From Gastrodia elata (taxonomy: Eukaryota > Streptophyta > Magnoliopsida > Asparagales > Orchidaceae), in assembly GCA_016760335.1 (NCBI GenBank), contig CM028671.1:38847456-38911455 (forward strand): a stretch of 64,000 bases of DNA, in the 5' to 3' direction. Made by a program: the position numbers and the translations under genes. The notes beneath the pieces were generated by a model. It made no database searches. It had not been told where the DNA came from and was given only the letters and a program-made list of their open reading frames with translations. Of this stretch, positions 10,230 to 21,977 are shown piece by piece (within the stretch, counting starts at the first letter, position 1; every line of letters begins with the position of its first letter).

Positions 10230-13200
10230 TGTAACAACCCTAGGTTGTTACCTTGCTAATATATAGCCTAATTAATTATTAATTTCAGTGCCATTGCTTT
10301 TAGAACATCAAGTTAAGCCTATCCTAAAATTTGAAGTCCATTGGACTTCTCTAAATCATGATGGCATTTTGATCAGTCTAGATGCCTAAATTTAGACCTA
10401 AAATATTTTGATCTCATAATTAAAATTTGATTGCATTTTTGAATTTCTCACCCTCAAATTAGCTAGGGGTGAAAATTTGGTAAAATTTGGAGATCATTTA
10501 GACCATAATTCAATTTAAATTAAAATGGTCTAATTGCATTTTAGGAAATCTAACATTTTAAATTTGTGTTTATAACCCTTAGACTAATTATACGGCTGGG
10601 ATTTGTTGTGAGGACTGCGGGCGATCCACTACGGAGCCTGGGTCGCGCGGCAGCGGCAATTCCACCGTTTCTGCCATCCACCCAATCAATCCGACAGCTA
10701 GGATTAGATCTCACAGAACTGCGGATCTACTGTTAGATGTGTCTCGTGAAATCCTACTGCACGGATTCAATCGGATCTGGTCATGAGGATCCAGAGGATC
10801 AGGACCATTGCGCTTATCTGATCGATCAATTAGACAGCTCCGAACTCTCCTGGCACTAGGGATCTTTGTCCCCACTCGCTCGCACACCCGATAGAAGAAA
10901 TCTTTCATACTGCTAGCTGCCTGGCTTATCCCTCACCCGTGCCTCCAGCTCAGCAAGTCGTTAGGGCTCCTCTCGTTATGGCTTGGAGTCCCAATCGAGC
11001 TTTGTGGCCTGGCTGAGCTCGAATTGGAAATTTGAGAGCTCGGCCATGGCCTGAGCTCTCGGACCTCCCCAGCCTGATCCAGCCCTCTGGAAGCTTCCCT
11101 AGTCTTAGATGAGGCTATAAATAGCCTCAGCATTCATCCCCTGATCCCTTTGCTATCTAATTGTGTTTGAATTATTCTCTGCCACTTTTGCCATTACCGT
11201 CTGTTCGAGCTTCCTTAGGCAAATTCAGGAGCTTTCGAACAGCTGATAGTACGCTCTCTTGGTGTTAAGGATCCTTTGTGCTTTCTAGGAGCTTAGCCAA
11301 TGCTTGTCCTACCTTCTGTCATTCACCCAGAGCCACCCAGTCAAACTAGGTACCCCCGCCTGCTCGGCCTGAGGCAATTGGTCTCAAACTCCCATCCATT
11401 TGATTGGTAATTATGCGTATTGTCGAAACATACCTAATGCTATCAAACTTGTGCTCTGAGCTAACCCCGATCGATCGGGCTAAGTTTGTAAGGAAGTCTC
11501 AGGACTGAATAAGGTCCTGGCATTCTAGCCCACTTCAGGCCCACGAACTAGGGGGTTTCAATCCATCTCACCTTCTTGATGGTGTGGGGATCGAGCCCTA
11601 GGTCCAGCATGGTCTCTGTGGGGAGAATTGTATCCCCATAGTAGCTCCATTGGGGGAGCTCTCGGGTGAGTAAGGTCTCGTGGATCTAGATAGCCTCACA
11701 GAGGGCTTATGGTCCCCATCAACGTGCCTGGCTATGGTGAACGTGTAGCGACCGTCGGTTGGTCGTGACATGGTCTGGATGCATGGGAATTAGCTGTTAG
11801 GGCTCCCCTAATCAGGTCTTTCCATCGGGACGAGGGATCTGGGATGATTCTCCTGTGTGGGTGGGGCTGACCCGTGACCCGCGCGGTGCAACAGTCTTGA
11901 GTTCTCGGTCCCCGGCCGACCCGCGTCTTTTCAATTCGGGTCGAACCCCTTTTAATTAAATTCGATTAACTGGATTTATTTTCCTTAAGGAAAATAATCC
12001 TATTAATCCAATCATTGGGAAATTTAATTGGAAAAATGCAAATTAAACTAATGTGATAACTTTCAATCCACTGATCTAAATCCTATAATATTATATATCA
12101 AATTGATCAAAAAAGCATCAAGAATCTGAATAAAAGATAATATTTAACTTTTAATGGCTGGAATTTTTATTTTAGCCTAATTATTGCAGATCTTAATTAG
12201 GGTTTATTAGTATGTATACTTAGCTAAATTGCATAGTTAGTGTGCCATTAGTTTCCTTATGATCAGTAGGGTAAATGTGCTAAGTAGTTAAATTTTTTGA
12301 TCTCTATGTTTTAGTTTATGCCATATTCTTATATAACCATGATTAGTGAAAATTAGTGTTTCTAGTTATTAGATCTTAGCAAACATAGTCTTTGATTAAT
12401 TGTATGATTGATTAGAACTTATGTGCCAAGTTGTATGAAATTATGATGGTTAGATTTACAATTAGGTGTTAATCCTTTTGAATTGGTTTAGGGTTTGATT
12501 AGCACTAATTACTTTCTATTTCTCTGAACTTTTATGTTATTTTGTTTCATAATAATGAGATAGTTATATTTAAACTATGCATGTCAATTTATAAGTGATG
12601 GCTTCAACAAACTTAAATTTGAGAACTTAATTATCTTAATTAATCTTCAGAGATCCTGAGACCTTGATCAAGTTATTAAGACTTGATCTAAGTTTGGGAT
12701 TGCCACCAATAATACATCATTAATTTATTGATTTGACACTTGACTTATAAATAAACACTTGATTTTAATTGGATAAGAGTAGGGGTTAAACCCTAATCTA
12801 CTTTTTAAAGATCCAAACCCTTGATTAATTGACCTGATTTTAAGATAATGTAATTAACTTTATTCTAATAATGCATCTGATTTAGTATTAATCTTAAATC
12901 ACTTAATTAGACATGTTTAGGATAATAATTAATCCATGTGATTGAATAATCTAAACCTAAGCTTTAGATCTTTGATTTTCTTTTATATAATACTATTAGC
13001 ATAAGATGATTAATAAAATGGTATTGATTTAATAACTGATCTAGCTATAATAACATCCTTGATTTATTCCCATGATTTTAGAATATGATGTGATCAGATA
13101 ATCTAATCATCTGATCTGATCACTCTTAACCTAAACAATAAGTAAAACCTAGAATGTTAGCATTAGATTTGAGAGTGTGGGACCTTAAGTAGCTCACTAT

Positions 13201-15193
13201 AAGCTCATTTTTGAAATAATTTAAGGACATTAAATAGTATTATACATTGAGGTAGGAGAATTTTGTATAACTAATTGAGAATTTTGTTAATAAGCTATAT
13301 TTTAATGTCCCTTTAACCTTAGAAGTTGATCTTAAACCCTTGTGGTAGGAATCACCTAAGATACTTGGAATAACACCTCTCCAAGTAGTAGAATCTATAT
13401 TGAGTGATCTTTTGATCACATTCTTGGAGCTTTATGTAGGACTCACCCATTTAGAGTAAGTATTGACAGCCTTGATAAATCCTTGTTGAATAAATAGAAT
13501 TGCTGAACCCTAATTGTTGGATGGTATAGTAGGGTATATCCATAGTACTGGGTTATTCTAATAGTATTCAAAATTGGTAGATTCATCTTAGTATAGATTA
13601 TGTCTGTGTTCTATCCTACAAATTTAGTCGGACATGGTCTCAATTAGAATAAATCATTCAATTCTAAGAGTGTTATGATTAGGAAATTTAGGCCATTAGC
13701 TTATTTGAATAAAAGTCACCATCAGGTGATGCCTCCTATCAAAGATCGCTTCCATAGGTTTGCTTCAAGTAAACTATATGATCCTAATCACCCTCTTTAG
13801 AACACTAAGTGTGATTGTACTTTGGAAATTTTAATAGCTTAGCTTGAGATACAAATTGTCATAGGGTGATGCCTCCTATCAAAAATCGTTTTGTTAGGGT
13901 GGCTTAATCAAATAATGAGTTAATGACTACCCTCCGTGGAAGCATGCTGTATATGTGTATATCATCTCCCCACCTGATAATTTATAACAAAAATCTCAAC
14001 TTTAACTAATTATCGTTCTCGCAGTTAGGAGCCAGAATTATTTTAGCAGGTTTTTGCACAATGGAGGCTTTGAATTCATTATCGGTATTCAAAACATTTA
14101 CAGTTTTCTGAATTTTAACTCATGTAGTATATAAGTATGAACATGAGCATGAGCATGATGAATGATTTCAATGGTGACGTATGAGTATCATTGATTGGGG
14201 AACTTTAGGTTGCATTGGTGTCACATTAAACTGTATTCCGAACCGGATGTGTGTATATATTAGACCGGACGACTGATAGCTGTTCAGTGATAGTTCTGTT
14301 ACATATCTGTGGCATACCGTGTTGTGGTATATTTGGATGCATGATCCAGTGACATATAGTACTGCATTGGACATTGTTACCTTGGTTTTAGAACATTTGT
14401 TGTTTTCACTTACTTTCAGTATTTAGATTTCAATTCAGTTCTACTTTGTTTAGTCCTTACAGTTTCACTTACTCAGTGCCATTACAGCTTTTCTATAGTT
14501 TTGTTTACTTTACTATCTACTTGCATTTACTTTAGTACTACTTAGCTTAGTTGCAATGTGTTAAACATCTTATCTAACATGGGGTACTTTTGGGATCTGG
14601 CAATATGCTAGATCCTGAGCAGCTTGTTGAGACAGGGTAGGAGGACTTGCAGGAGATCCAGGAGGAGTACGTGGAACCTTAGTGGATCCATTTTCCACCT
14701 TTTAGTTTACTATTTCTGCTTTCAATACTTTAGATTGACTTTACTTTTGCATCATTTGTAAAATAGTTTGTAATAATTCTGGATGTATTTTTACTTTTCT
14801 TTTCTGAGATGAATGCTTACTTCTGCTCTATGATAAAAGCATTTTGGATGTTTTGCTTTATCTTCTGCACTGGGTTATTCTACTATAATACTTAGTATTG
14901 TGATGAGATTAGCATACTGGAAATGCTGATATTTGAAAACATATATGGGATTCCCATTTAACAATTTTTAATCCAATGTACGTGTTAGTCTAATACTTAA
15001 GATAAGTATTCTACCATTATCTTAAGCATTGACTCTCGATCCTACTCTCAGTTTCGTGTCAGTAGCCTTCAGTGTGGCTCAGTTTCTGCCGCTAATCGGG
15101 AAGATGGGTTATTCCTTCCCGAGTGGTGCACCGCTCTGCCGCCGATCTGATTATACTTATTCATTGCGCGCGGTGACGGGGCGGGGCGCTACA
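10230..15193 (+). mobile_element. Complete Tekay LTR shared by elements 1 and 2
   Basis: 4964 bases from TGTAACAACCCTAGG to GCGCTACA. On its left it follows the polypurine tract of element 1 and acts as its 3' LTR. On its right it is followed by the primer site and gag region of element 2 and acts as its 5' LTR. Order inside: AT-rich U3 (to about 10600), GC-rich block with TATA box (10600-11960), and a long AT-rich remainder. The ORFs at 10711-11133 and 15029-15217 have no protein signature. A LTR this long fits the Tekay lineage. Confidence 0.85.
11111..11128 (+). promoter_or_regulatory. Likely LTR core promoter (palindromic TATA box)
   Basis: TATAAATA at 11116-11123 sits inside an inverted repeat, GAGGCTAT / ATAGCCTC. 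It lies in the GC-rich part of the LTR, at the place matched by TATA boxes at 22863 and 33128 in the LTRs of element 3. Transcription of element 2 would be expected to start a few tens of bases downstream. Confidence 0.55.
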
Positions 15194-15194
15194 G

Positions 15195-15206
15195 TTGGTA
15201 TTAGAG
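15195..15206 (+). other. Primer binding site of element 2
   Basis: TTGGTATTAGAG begins one base after the LTR end. It matches the usual initiator-Met tRNA primer site TGGTATCAGAG with one change. It marks the start of the internal region of element 2. Confidence 0.8.
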
Positions 15207-15538
15207 AAGTATCATAAGTGTCAGATAAGGAGTTTGTTCCTATCTACTTTATGATCTATTCTCTACAGCAGATATGATCACAATTACTAAGTGTAAGAAA
15301 AGCAGCATCCATAGTTCATCCCACTGAAATCTCAAAAATGAAACTAAGAATATTTGGAAATGACACCTTAGGAATTGAACGAACCATAAATGAGTAAAAT
15401 ATGGTTAAATGTTAAATACAAGTAACAAAGGACATCTTAGGATCTGAATAGACTTTAAAGGAGTAAAATATACAAATTAAGTGCTTATAACAAAATTAAG
15501 TCGTAAACCATAACTAATAATTGAATGAAATTTTTAGG

Positions 15539-15925
15539 ATGGAATACCAGCAGTTCGATTTCCTCTTCTACCTTAGATTATTCAACAAGTATTGGGCAGA
15601 TGATTTCCAAGATGGCAAAATCTACGGAAGGAGCATAGATGGAGTATCGCCTAATGGAGTAGAAGTGCTGGATAAGATCTTAGTTTGTCCGACCTTCATA
15701 GGAACTAGTCTCCCTATTCTTACCAAAGAGTGGTTGAACCATGTGACCACTGCATTTTGAGAGACATCTTTTCCTGATGACTACCGTCTCTAGATTCTTG
15801 GATTTCTACTTGGAGGTTCTGTCGATATATGGTGGTACGAGACAGATAGAAGATTAGCTAGGAAGCATTGATTAGTAACATTCGATGATTTTTGTGCTGC
15901 CTTTAGGGTAGAGTATTATAGCTGA
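15539..15925 (+). pseudogene. Extra capsid-like ORF upstream of gag (element 2)
   Basis: A 129-codon frame ahead of gag. The ATG at 15539 is chosen because it aligns with the start of the matching frame of element 3 (26891); another in-frame ATG lies at 15521. It carries in-frame stops at 15758, about 15791 and about 15869. It aligns nearly without gaps with the ORF of element 3: conserved R-x-F...W, I-x-G-V-S, E-W-L, W-Y-E-T, then 'VTFDDFCAAFRVEYY'. The W-W-Y-E-T and D-F-C-x-A-F-R motifs resemble the capsid part of Tekay Gag ('WWEN', 'PWDRFLEAF'), which is present separately downstream. I infer a duplicated capsid-like domain; its function is unknown. Confidence 0.6.
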
Positions 15926-16066
15926 TGTTCTTAGTTTTTATCATATCTTGCTTTCATATCAGTTTATCCTTTTGTCTACTTATGTAACTTCTCTTTTGAG
16001 AAAGTGATGATTGAAAAAGATAGTAGATCTTTGTTTAACTTGCTAAATTCATGCTTTGTTGCAGTC
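15926..16066 (+). other. Spacer between extra ORF and gag, acceptor-like end
   Basis: A 141-base T-rich spacer ending in TGCTTTGTTGCAG just before the gag ATG (AG at 16063-16064). The equivalent spacer in element 3 (27296-27452) also ends in a pyrimidine stretch and AG beside the gag ATG. This looks like a plant 3' splice site. No equally convincing shared donor is visible, so it may only be a leader. Confidence 0.3.
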
Positions 16067-17279
16067 ATGAATCCAGGATCTCTTTTAGCTCCTACTCCAA
16101 TTAAGAATGCAGTTTTGTCATCTGGCGGACCCGAGGAAACAAATTTAACGGCTAATCTGATAAGAGCACTTATAGAAAGCAATACACAGCAGGCGCAAGA
16201 AACCCGTGCTCTAATTTTATCAGCTCGTTAGCAACCTGTATCATAATTAGGATTCTCGTCATCCTCAGACTTTATTGGTGATGGGATTCTACACAGCTTC
16301 CTTCGCCTCAGAACTCCCACGTTCAACGGAGCTTTGAATCCAATGGACGCAATAAACTGGCTCAAGATGGCCGAGGAGAGCCTGGCCAGTATAAAGTGCC
16401 TGAATTTAGAAGCCATTCGTTTAGTAACTCACCTGTTTCAAGAAGAAGCCGAATATTGGTGGGAAAATGAATGAAACAATAAGTTCTCTCATTATGAAAT
16501 TGAGGATATCCCATGGGATAGGTTTCTGGAAGCATTCCATGAAGCGTTCATCCCAGCGTCATCATAAGCAATCCTAGAGGATGAGCTTCTCTACCTCACT
16601 CAAGGCAATAATTCAGTGTTTGAGTATGAACAGGAGTTTCAGAGATTGTCACATTTTGTTTCGGATCTAGTGAGAATGGAAGTATCTAGATGCCAGCATT
16701 TCTTGAAGGGTCTGAGAGACTCTATAAAACCTCACCTAGTCTCCTATCAGATCAAGAATTTAACAAAATTGATTGAAGCTGCTCATCTTCAAGAAAGATT
16801 TCAAGGTTAGATGGACCGGAAAAGGAAGGCAATGGTTATGCAGCCAAGAAAGGAATGTTTTGGTCATCAAAAGATGGCAAAAGTCTATAGCATGGACAGT
16901 GAACAACCCCTACCTCAAAACTTTGAGTGCAAATGATTTCATCCGTATGGAAAATGCTACCACTTTGGTGGTGTATGTTTTACTTGTGGTCAAAGTGGTC
17001 ACCGCTATTTCAACTGCGATGCTAAGAACACATTTGATGGAGTGCTCATCAATCACTCCCGTCATAAGCAAGCATTCCATGCCCAGCGAAGGATAAGCCA
17101 AGAGCCTACTCCTGCCATACTTCTAGCTCCTACTTCAAACTTGAAAGTAAGTGTACCAGCACAAAAGCTGAACCATTATGGTCAGGGTCAAAGGCCTCAA
17201 AACAAATGACCCTCAGCACCTGTAAGGGTATATTTGTTAACACCTACCTAGGCTCCTGAGGGTAATGATGTGGTTTCAA
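16067..17279 (+). pseudogene. Gag polyprotein (element 2)
   Basis: The ATG at 16067 aligns with the gag start of element 3 ('MNPGS' against 'MDSGS'). Capsid motifs follow: 'FLRLRTPTFNGALNPMDAIN', 'WLKMAE', 'EAEYWWEN', 'DIPWDRFLEAF', 'LTQGNNSVFEYEQEFQRL'. An intact zinc knuckle C-x2-C-x4-H-x4-C lies at 16976-17017 ('CFTCGQSGHRYFNC'). The tail has the V-Y-L-L-T-P motif before the candidate splice donor at 17280. Stops occur near 16229, 16243, 16472, 16565, 16807 and 17254, with frame changes around 16800. It would have been the particle shell protein; it is now broken. Confidence 0.8.
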
Positions 17280-17393
17280 GTACACCTTAAATTAATTCTT
17301 ATTCAATCATTTCTATTTCTATATTCAATCTTTCAGCTTCAGCATTCTAGAATAATTGACTAGCAGAATTCTTATCGAAATGGTTAATTTCAG
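17280..17393 (+). other. Candidate gag|protease intron, element 2 (114 nt)
   Basis: Starts GTACACC and ends TTTCAG. It has the same length as, and clear similarity to, the insert of element 1. Reading on from gag meets TAA at 17288-17290. The sequence is T-rich with 'caatctttcagcttcag' in the middle, and could hold alternative acceptors. Flanks are the Gag tail and the protease start. The first base of the split codon is A, where element 3 has G. Confidence 0.6.
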
Positions 17394-17945
17394 GCACCTT
17401 AATGATAGAAGATAAATCTTATAACATTCTTTTCGATGCTAGAGCAAGTCATTCCTTCGTATCAGAAAGTTGGGCTAAAACTCTGAAAATACCATCCTAC
17501 CGCCTTGCAAATTCATTAAGCATTGGTTACCTTTCAGAGCCTGTATGCAATCCCAATAGTTTTGGGAAATAGAAACTCCTAATTGTAACAAAAATATGAA
17601 GCTAAATTGATTATTTTGCCAAATGCAAATTTTGATATATTCATGGGCATGAATTCACTAAGCCAGCATGGTGCGTCAATAAATTGCCCAAAGAATTAAA
17701 TCACATTGGGTAGTGGAAATATGTCGCAATCTTTCGTCGGCAAATTTAGTACTCATGCATCGTTAATTAACGCAATGACGGTGGGAAAGTTAGTGAAGAA
17801 GGGTTGTGACACGTACCTCGTAACAATGTTGGGAGAAAAGAAAGAAGTCATGCCCCTTTCAGAGAATTAAATCATTTGTGAATTTCCTAATATTTTTTCT
17901 AAAGACCTACCCGGTCTTCCTCCTATCAGAGAAGTAGAATTTGCA
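17394..17945 (+). pseudogene. Aspartic protease and linker (element 2)
   Basis: Continues from the candidate acceptor with T-L-M-I. The catalytic D-T-G has become D-A-R ('LFDARASHSF'), then frame shifts follow near 17530-17580. 'MNSLSQHG' is the degraded form of the family motif 'MNWLS'. The linker to RT contains a stop near 17867 and the 'DLPGLPPI'-like segment that precedes RT. It is inactive by both frame and active site. Confidence 0.75.
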
Positions 17946-19395
17946 ATGAAATTAATTCTCAGAACTCAGCCGCTGCAGAAAGTTCCGTATCACATGGCAC
18001 CTAAGGTGCTTCATGAATTGAAAAAGCAAATTCAAGAGTTACTCTATAAAGGTCTTATTAGGCCAAGTTCATCTCCTTGGGGAGCGCCGATATTGTTCGT
18101 AAAGAAGAAAGATGGATCGATGAGAATGTGCATTGATTATAGAGAACTGAATAAAGTAACTATCAAGAACAAATATCCACATATAGATGATTTTTTTGTT
18201 CAATTATCTGGAGCTAAAGTTTTCTCAAACATAGACTTGCGATCAGGATATCACCAATTGCGAGTTAAGGATTCAGATGTTAAGAAAACAACATTTAGAA
18301 CTCGCTATGGTCATTATAAATTTTTAGTAGTGTCCTTTGGCTTAACCAATGCTCCATCCATTTTTAAGGGTTTAATGCAGCGTGTGTTGAAAGCGTATTT
18401 AGATAAATTTGTCATCATCTTCATCAATGATATACTAATTTATTCGAGAAGCGAAGCGGATCATGAGAACCATCTGCAATTAGTATTAAAAGATCTTCAA
18501 AGTTATGAATTATATGCTAAGTATTCCAAATGTGAATTCTGGCTTGACTCATTCGCTTTCTTGGGTCACATCGTAGACTCTCAAAGGATCAAAGTCGATC
18601 AAAATAAAGTAAGTGCAGTTCAGGATTGGTCACAACCAAAATCCGTGATCGATATCAGATGTTTTCTGGGATTAGCAAGTTATTATAAAAAATTTGTCAA
18701 GGGCTTCTTACAAATTGAGTCTCCTCTTTTTTATCTGGAGTCAAGAGTGTGAGAAGGTGTTTCAATCATTAAAAGATGCACTTTCTTCTGCACCAGTTCT
18801 AGCCTTATATAAAGAAGGTCTGAACTACCAAGTCTATACCGATGCATCTGGCACAGGTTTAGGATGCGTGATAATGCAGGAAGGAAGGGTTATCACCTAT
18901 GCATCTCGTAAACTAAAACTGCATGAAAATAACTATTATGTTTATGATCTCGAATTAGCACTTATACTTTTTGCTCTAAAAATCTGGCATCATTATCTTT
19001 ATGGCATCCAGTATTCTATATTCACCAATCATCAGAGCTTAAATTATATATTCACCCAGCGTGAGATAAAATGCCATCAGCGCAGATGGCTTGAGTTAAT
19101 AAGTGATTATGATTTGAGCATTCAATATCATCAAGGAAAAGCGAACGTCATACCAGATGCACTCAGTCATCATGCTACCCTGTCTTCCATGATATCATCA
19201 AGTTTGCTAGAAGAGGAATTCCAAAAGCTCAAATTCAGGCTAGTGCGTGGTGCTATGCTAAGCACATTGATATTCATGAGTTCCATTGAACCAACATTTC
19301 ATTGTGATGTCTCCATCTCACAAACCAAGGATGAAGACTATCTGAAGTTTAAAGTAGAGATTGAAAGTGGTCGTCGCTTTGATTTTCAGCTTTGA
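17946..19395 (+). pseudogene. Reverse transcriptase-RNase H (element 2)
   Basis: 17946-18752 is an open RT: 'LIRPSSSPWGAPILFVKKKD', 'GSMRMCIDYRELNKVTIKNK', 'FRTRYGHYKF', 'SFGLTNAPS', then the catalytic box as F-I-N-D instead of F-x-D-D. Compared with element 1, a deletion of about 27 bases at 18728-18730 removes the start of the RT-RNase H connection and shifts the frame. RNase H then continues in another frame (18694-19395), with an intact first aspartate motif 'YTDASGTGLG', 'VYDLELA' and 'RRWLELISDYDLSIQYHQGK'. The end is the linker with 'DVSISQ'. RT is inactivated by the D-to-N change and the frameshift. Confidence 0.85.
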
Positions 19396-19488
19396 GGTAA
19401 TGTAATCTATCAAGGAGATCGTCTATGAATTCCCAAATTCATGCATCAAGAGATTCTAGTATAAGGCCACAATTCTAGTTATCAGGTG
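19396..19488 (+). pseudogene. Integrase zinc-finger remnant, truncated (element 2)
   Basis: Matches 8803-8892 of element 1 ('PKFMHQEIL', then H-x-S-S-Y-Q). Similarity ends abruptly at 'ttatcaggtgcg' (19488). The rest of integrase, the chromodomain and the 3' LTR of element 2 are absent. The next sequence is unrelated. Confidence 0.75.
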
Positions 19489-20459
19489 CGTCATAGAGCC
19501 TGACAATTTTTAGGTCCGGTCTAGGTTGAACCCAAAGCTATTTGGAGGGTATTTTGGACCATTTGGGGTCCAAATTAGATTTGCGTACTTAAGGAAACAT
19601 TTTAGTGATATTTTTATGTGTTGGAATTTCAATTAGAAAGGGCTTAGGATGATGTGGGAGGAGATTCAAAGGAGGAACCTTAAGGGAGAGCTACTCTGTA
19701 AGGGAGCTCTTGCATGCTGAAGAATATACTCCAGGTGGTGGTTGCTACTTCTCCCCTTTATCTTAGAGTAAGAGCAAGTGAGCCTTAATGAGGTTAAGCT
19801 GTTTGTAACTCTATACACTTTTGCTTACATAGTGGAAATTCATCAAATAACTCTGTACTCTTTTTGCACTCTTATCTAGTGCTCAATAAATGAATAGCTA
19901 TCGCATTCTCTTTCAGCTATTAAACATTTATGAGAGCTTTATTTGATGAATTTACTCCTTACATCTAAGTTATGAGATTATGAATTAGTTTGAGCATCTC
20001 ATGAACATAATTTCATCAATGGCTATCATGTGTCAATTTTAGGTTTAGCTAAGGAATTTAGCTACTAGGCTACATGAGTTTATATTACATCACCCAATAG
20101 CCCTCAGTGATCTAAGACCTCGCATCAACCTAAAATGTACTATGGAGCTCGATAGATGGTTTTCAGCTCTTATGCATTATCCTCTTCATTTAGCCAAGGT
20201 TATTGTGCTATGAAGCTCAATAGAGCTTGTCACTCAGCCCTAGGCTTAACATATACTATTAACCTCACATAAATCATGCAAGAGCTATGGAGCATATATA
20301 TTTATATGTTATTTCATGGCTTAATTGATTTGCTTAAGTATAAGGTTATGCACCGAGTATAAGATTTAGAAATTTGGGTGACTTCTCCATCCCTGGTTAT
20401 ATCTGTTAGAGTAAGGGTTGTTATTATTATCATTTTTATTGTAGTTGTTGTTGTTTGCA
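19489..20459. other. Unassigned repeat-like sequence
   Basis: No coding signature on either strand. The part at about 19880-19990 ('gtgctcaataaatgaata...gcattctctttcagct') resembles 37190-37300 on the other side of element 3, so both are probably pieces of one repeat, perhaps LTR sequence. The small ORF at 20378-20560 is low-complexity and overlaps the antisense Athila gag. Confidence 0.35.
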
Positions 20460-21420
20460 AGAAAATTACTTATTTAGCATTTAGGGAGCAAAATGATTAT
20501 TACAATTGGAATTCTCTTTTGCATGCCCCCCCACCTCAAAACTCACACATAATCTCTTGAACCAAGTTAACACTCATTTGCCTAATTTTTTGATTTATCA
20601 TTGTTATTTCTTTTTGTAATTCAAGTATTTTGGGGGATTTGGAAACACTCTTGCAATTACTTCTGTTGGAATTAGAAATTTCAGTAGGCTACTTGTAAGC
20701 ATTACTAGCCATTTCTTCCAAGAGATTGCAATCTTGCTCTTGAGTTTTAGTACTAAGAGAGCCTCCGGTTGCTGCATCCGTTAGGGTCCTAGTGGGTGCA
20801 TCAATTCATTATAAGAAGTCTGCACTAGCATCCACTGTGGGAACCCGTGGTGAGGGTTACGCCTTAAGCACTCTTTGAAGCACTCCCAACTTTTGTATAG
20901 GGTTTACCTTTAATGCTAATAATAATTTGTTGTCTCAATTCTTTACCTAGTAGTCATAGTATGTGGGAGGTATTTGGCAAGGAATTTCTTAGCCAAATCA
21001 TCCTAGGTGCATATAAAATCACTAGGTAAAGAGTTAGGCCAACTTTTGGCTCTGTCACATAGTGAAATGGGAATAACCTAAGTGTAATGGCGTCATCAGT
21101 AACACCATTGTATCTAAACTTATCACATATCTTCAAAAAATTGGAGATGAGTGAGTTGGGATTTTTGGTAGCAAGCCCATTGAATTGGTTTTTCTGGACC
21201 ATTTGTAGTGTGAATGATTTTATCTTGAAGTAGTTCACTTCTACATTGGGTCTAATTATTGCATGTGGGATCCCCCTTACTGTTAGTAATGCATAATCTC
21301 TAAGGACCTTTCCCCTACTTAATTCTAATACTTCTCTTGGGCTTTCTCCTAAGTTCTCCTTTTCTAATTGATTTTGTTTTGTTTTATTTTGTTCTCTTGT
21401 AGCTCTCAAATATGTTCTCT
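20460..21420 (-). pseudogene. Athila-type Gag (antisense)
   Basis: On the minus strand the frame at 21409-20954 reads 'LRDYALLTVRGIPHAIIRP', 'FKIKSFTLQMVQ', 'DDAITLRLFPFHYV', the conserved block of Athila Gag. A frameshift near 21050 moves the frame to 'NSLPSDFICT' and 'DDLAKKFLAKYLPHTMTTR'. Further on (20900-20680) come 'DAATGGSLSTKTQEQDCNLL' and 'EEMASNAYK', again typical. A decayed zinc knuckle is near 20550-20490 ('MCEF*GGG'). It is a capsid protein of a Ty3/gypsy non-chromovirus lineage, clearly broken. Confidence 0.75.
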
Positions 21421-21972
21421 CAATTTCAAGGTTAAAAAGATAAGTAGAACAATCCCTTCTTTGAATAAAATTAGAATTTAGCTAGATAACCAACAATTAC
21501 AACAAGAGATATGAAAATAATAAAAATGTAAAACTATAAATACAGAAGAAAATAATTAAAAGTAATTACAAAAATAGAAAATATGTTCATCAAATATTTA
21601 AATCACTAATTCACTTCAAAGTTATCTCTAATACAAAATAGTCAAACAATTCTTCAACAACGATGCCAAAAATTGACATACCGAAAATACATGTCTGCGC
21701 TTACATGCAAGTGCACGTGGTCTGAAGTAATATGGGATGGTGAGATCCTGAGAATTATTTACCTCTGGGAATGGTGTTTTGTTTTATTACTCAAGTGTAC
21801 TTAGCTTCAATATTGTTTAATTATGAAATAAGTGTTTTGGTTTTAGTTCTGAATTACTGCAGTCCGATATTATTATTTTAAGATTACAATTTCATAAAAG
21901 TAGGGAGAGTTGGGTCTTAGCTTGTAAGTTAATAATATTTATGTGCTCTTACTCTTCATTTAAATATCATGT
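21421..21972 (-). mobile_element. Athila 5' LTR end and leader (antisense)
   Basis: On the minus strand, 'tttttggcatcgttgttgaag' near 21675-21655 resembles the typical Athila leader start TTTTTGGCGCCGTTGCCGGGG. Before it, toward 21972, is LTR-like sequence with 'attctcaggatctcaccatccc' and 'cacgtgcacttgcatg'. The plus-strand Athila at 50391-50955 has the same two landmarks in the same order. Between 21655 and 21420 is the untranslated leader. The LTR is cut at 21977 by insertion of element 3. Confidence 0.6.
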
Positions 21973-21977
21973 CAAGT
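21973..21977. repeat. Target site duplication, left (CAAGT)
   Basis: CAAGT directly precedes the 5' LTR of element 3 and is repeated at 37099-37103 directly after its 3' LTR. Five bases is the usual length for Ty3/gypsy integration. Confidence 0.9.

Noticed and set aside
10711..11133. Minus-strand ORFs in the LTR at 10230-15193
   Set aside because: They lie in the GC-rich promoter block, have no recognisable motif and have no counterpart kept in frame in other LTRs.
20378..20560. 60-codon ORF with a Val/Ile-rich stretch as a membrane peptide
   Set aside because: Low-complexity translation of TTATTATT/GTTGTT repeats, overlapping the antisense Athila gag end.
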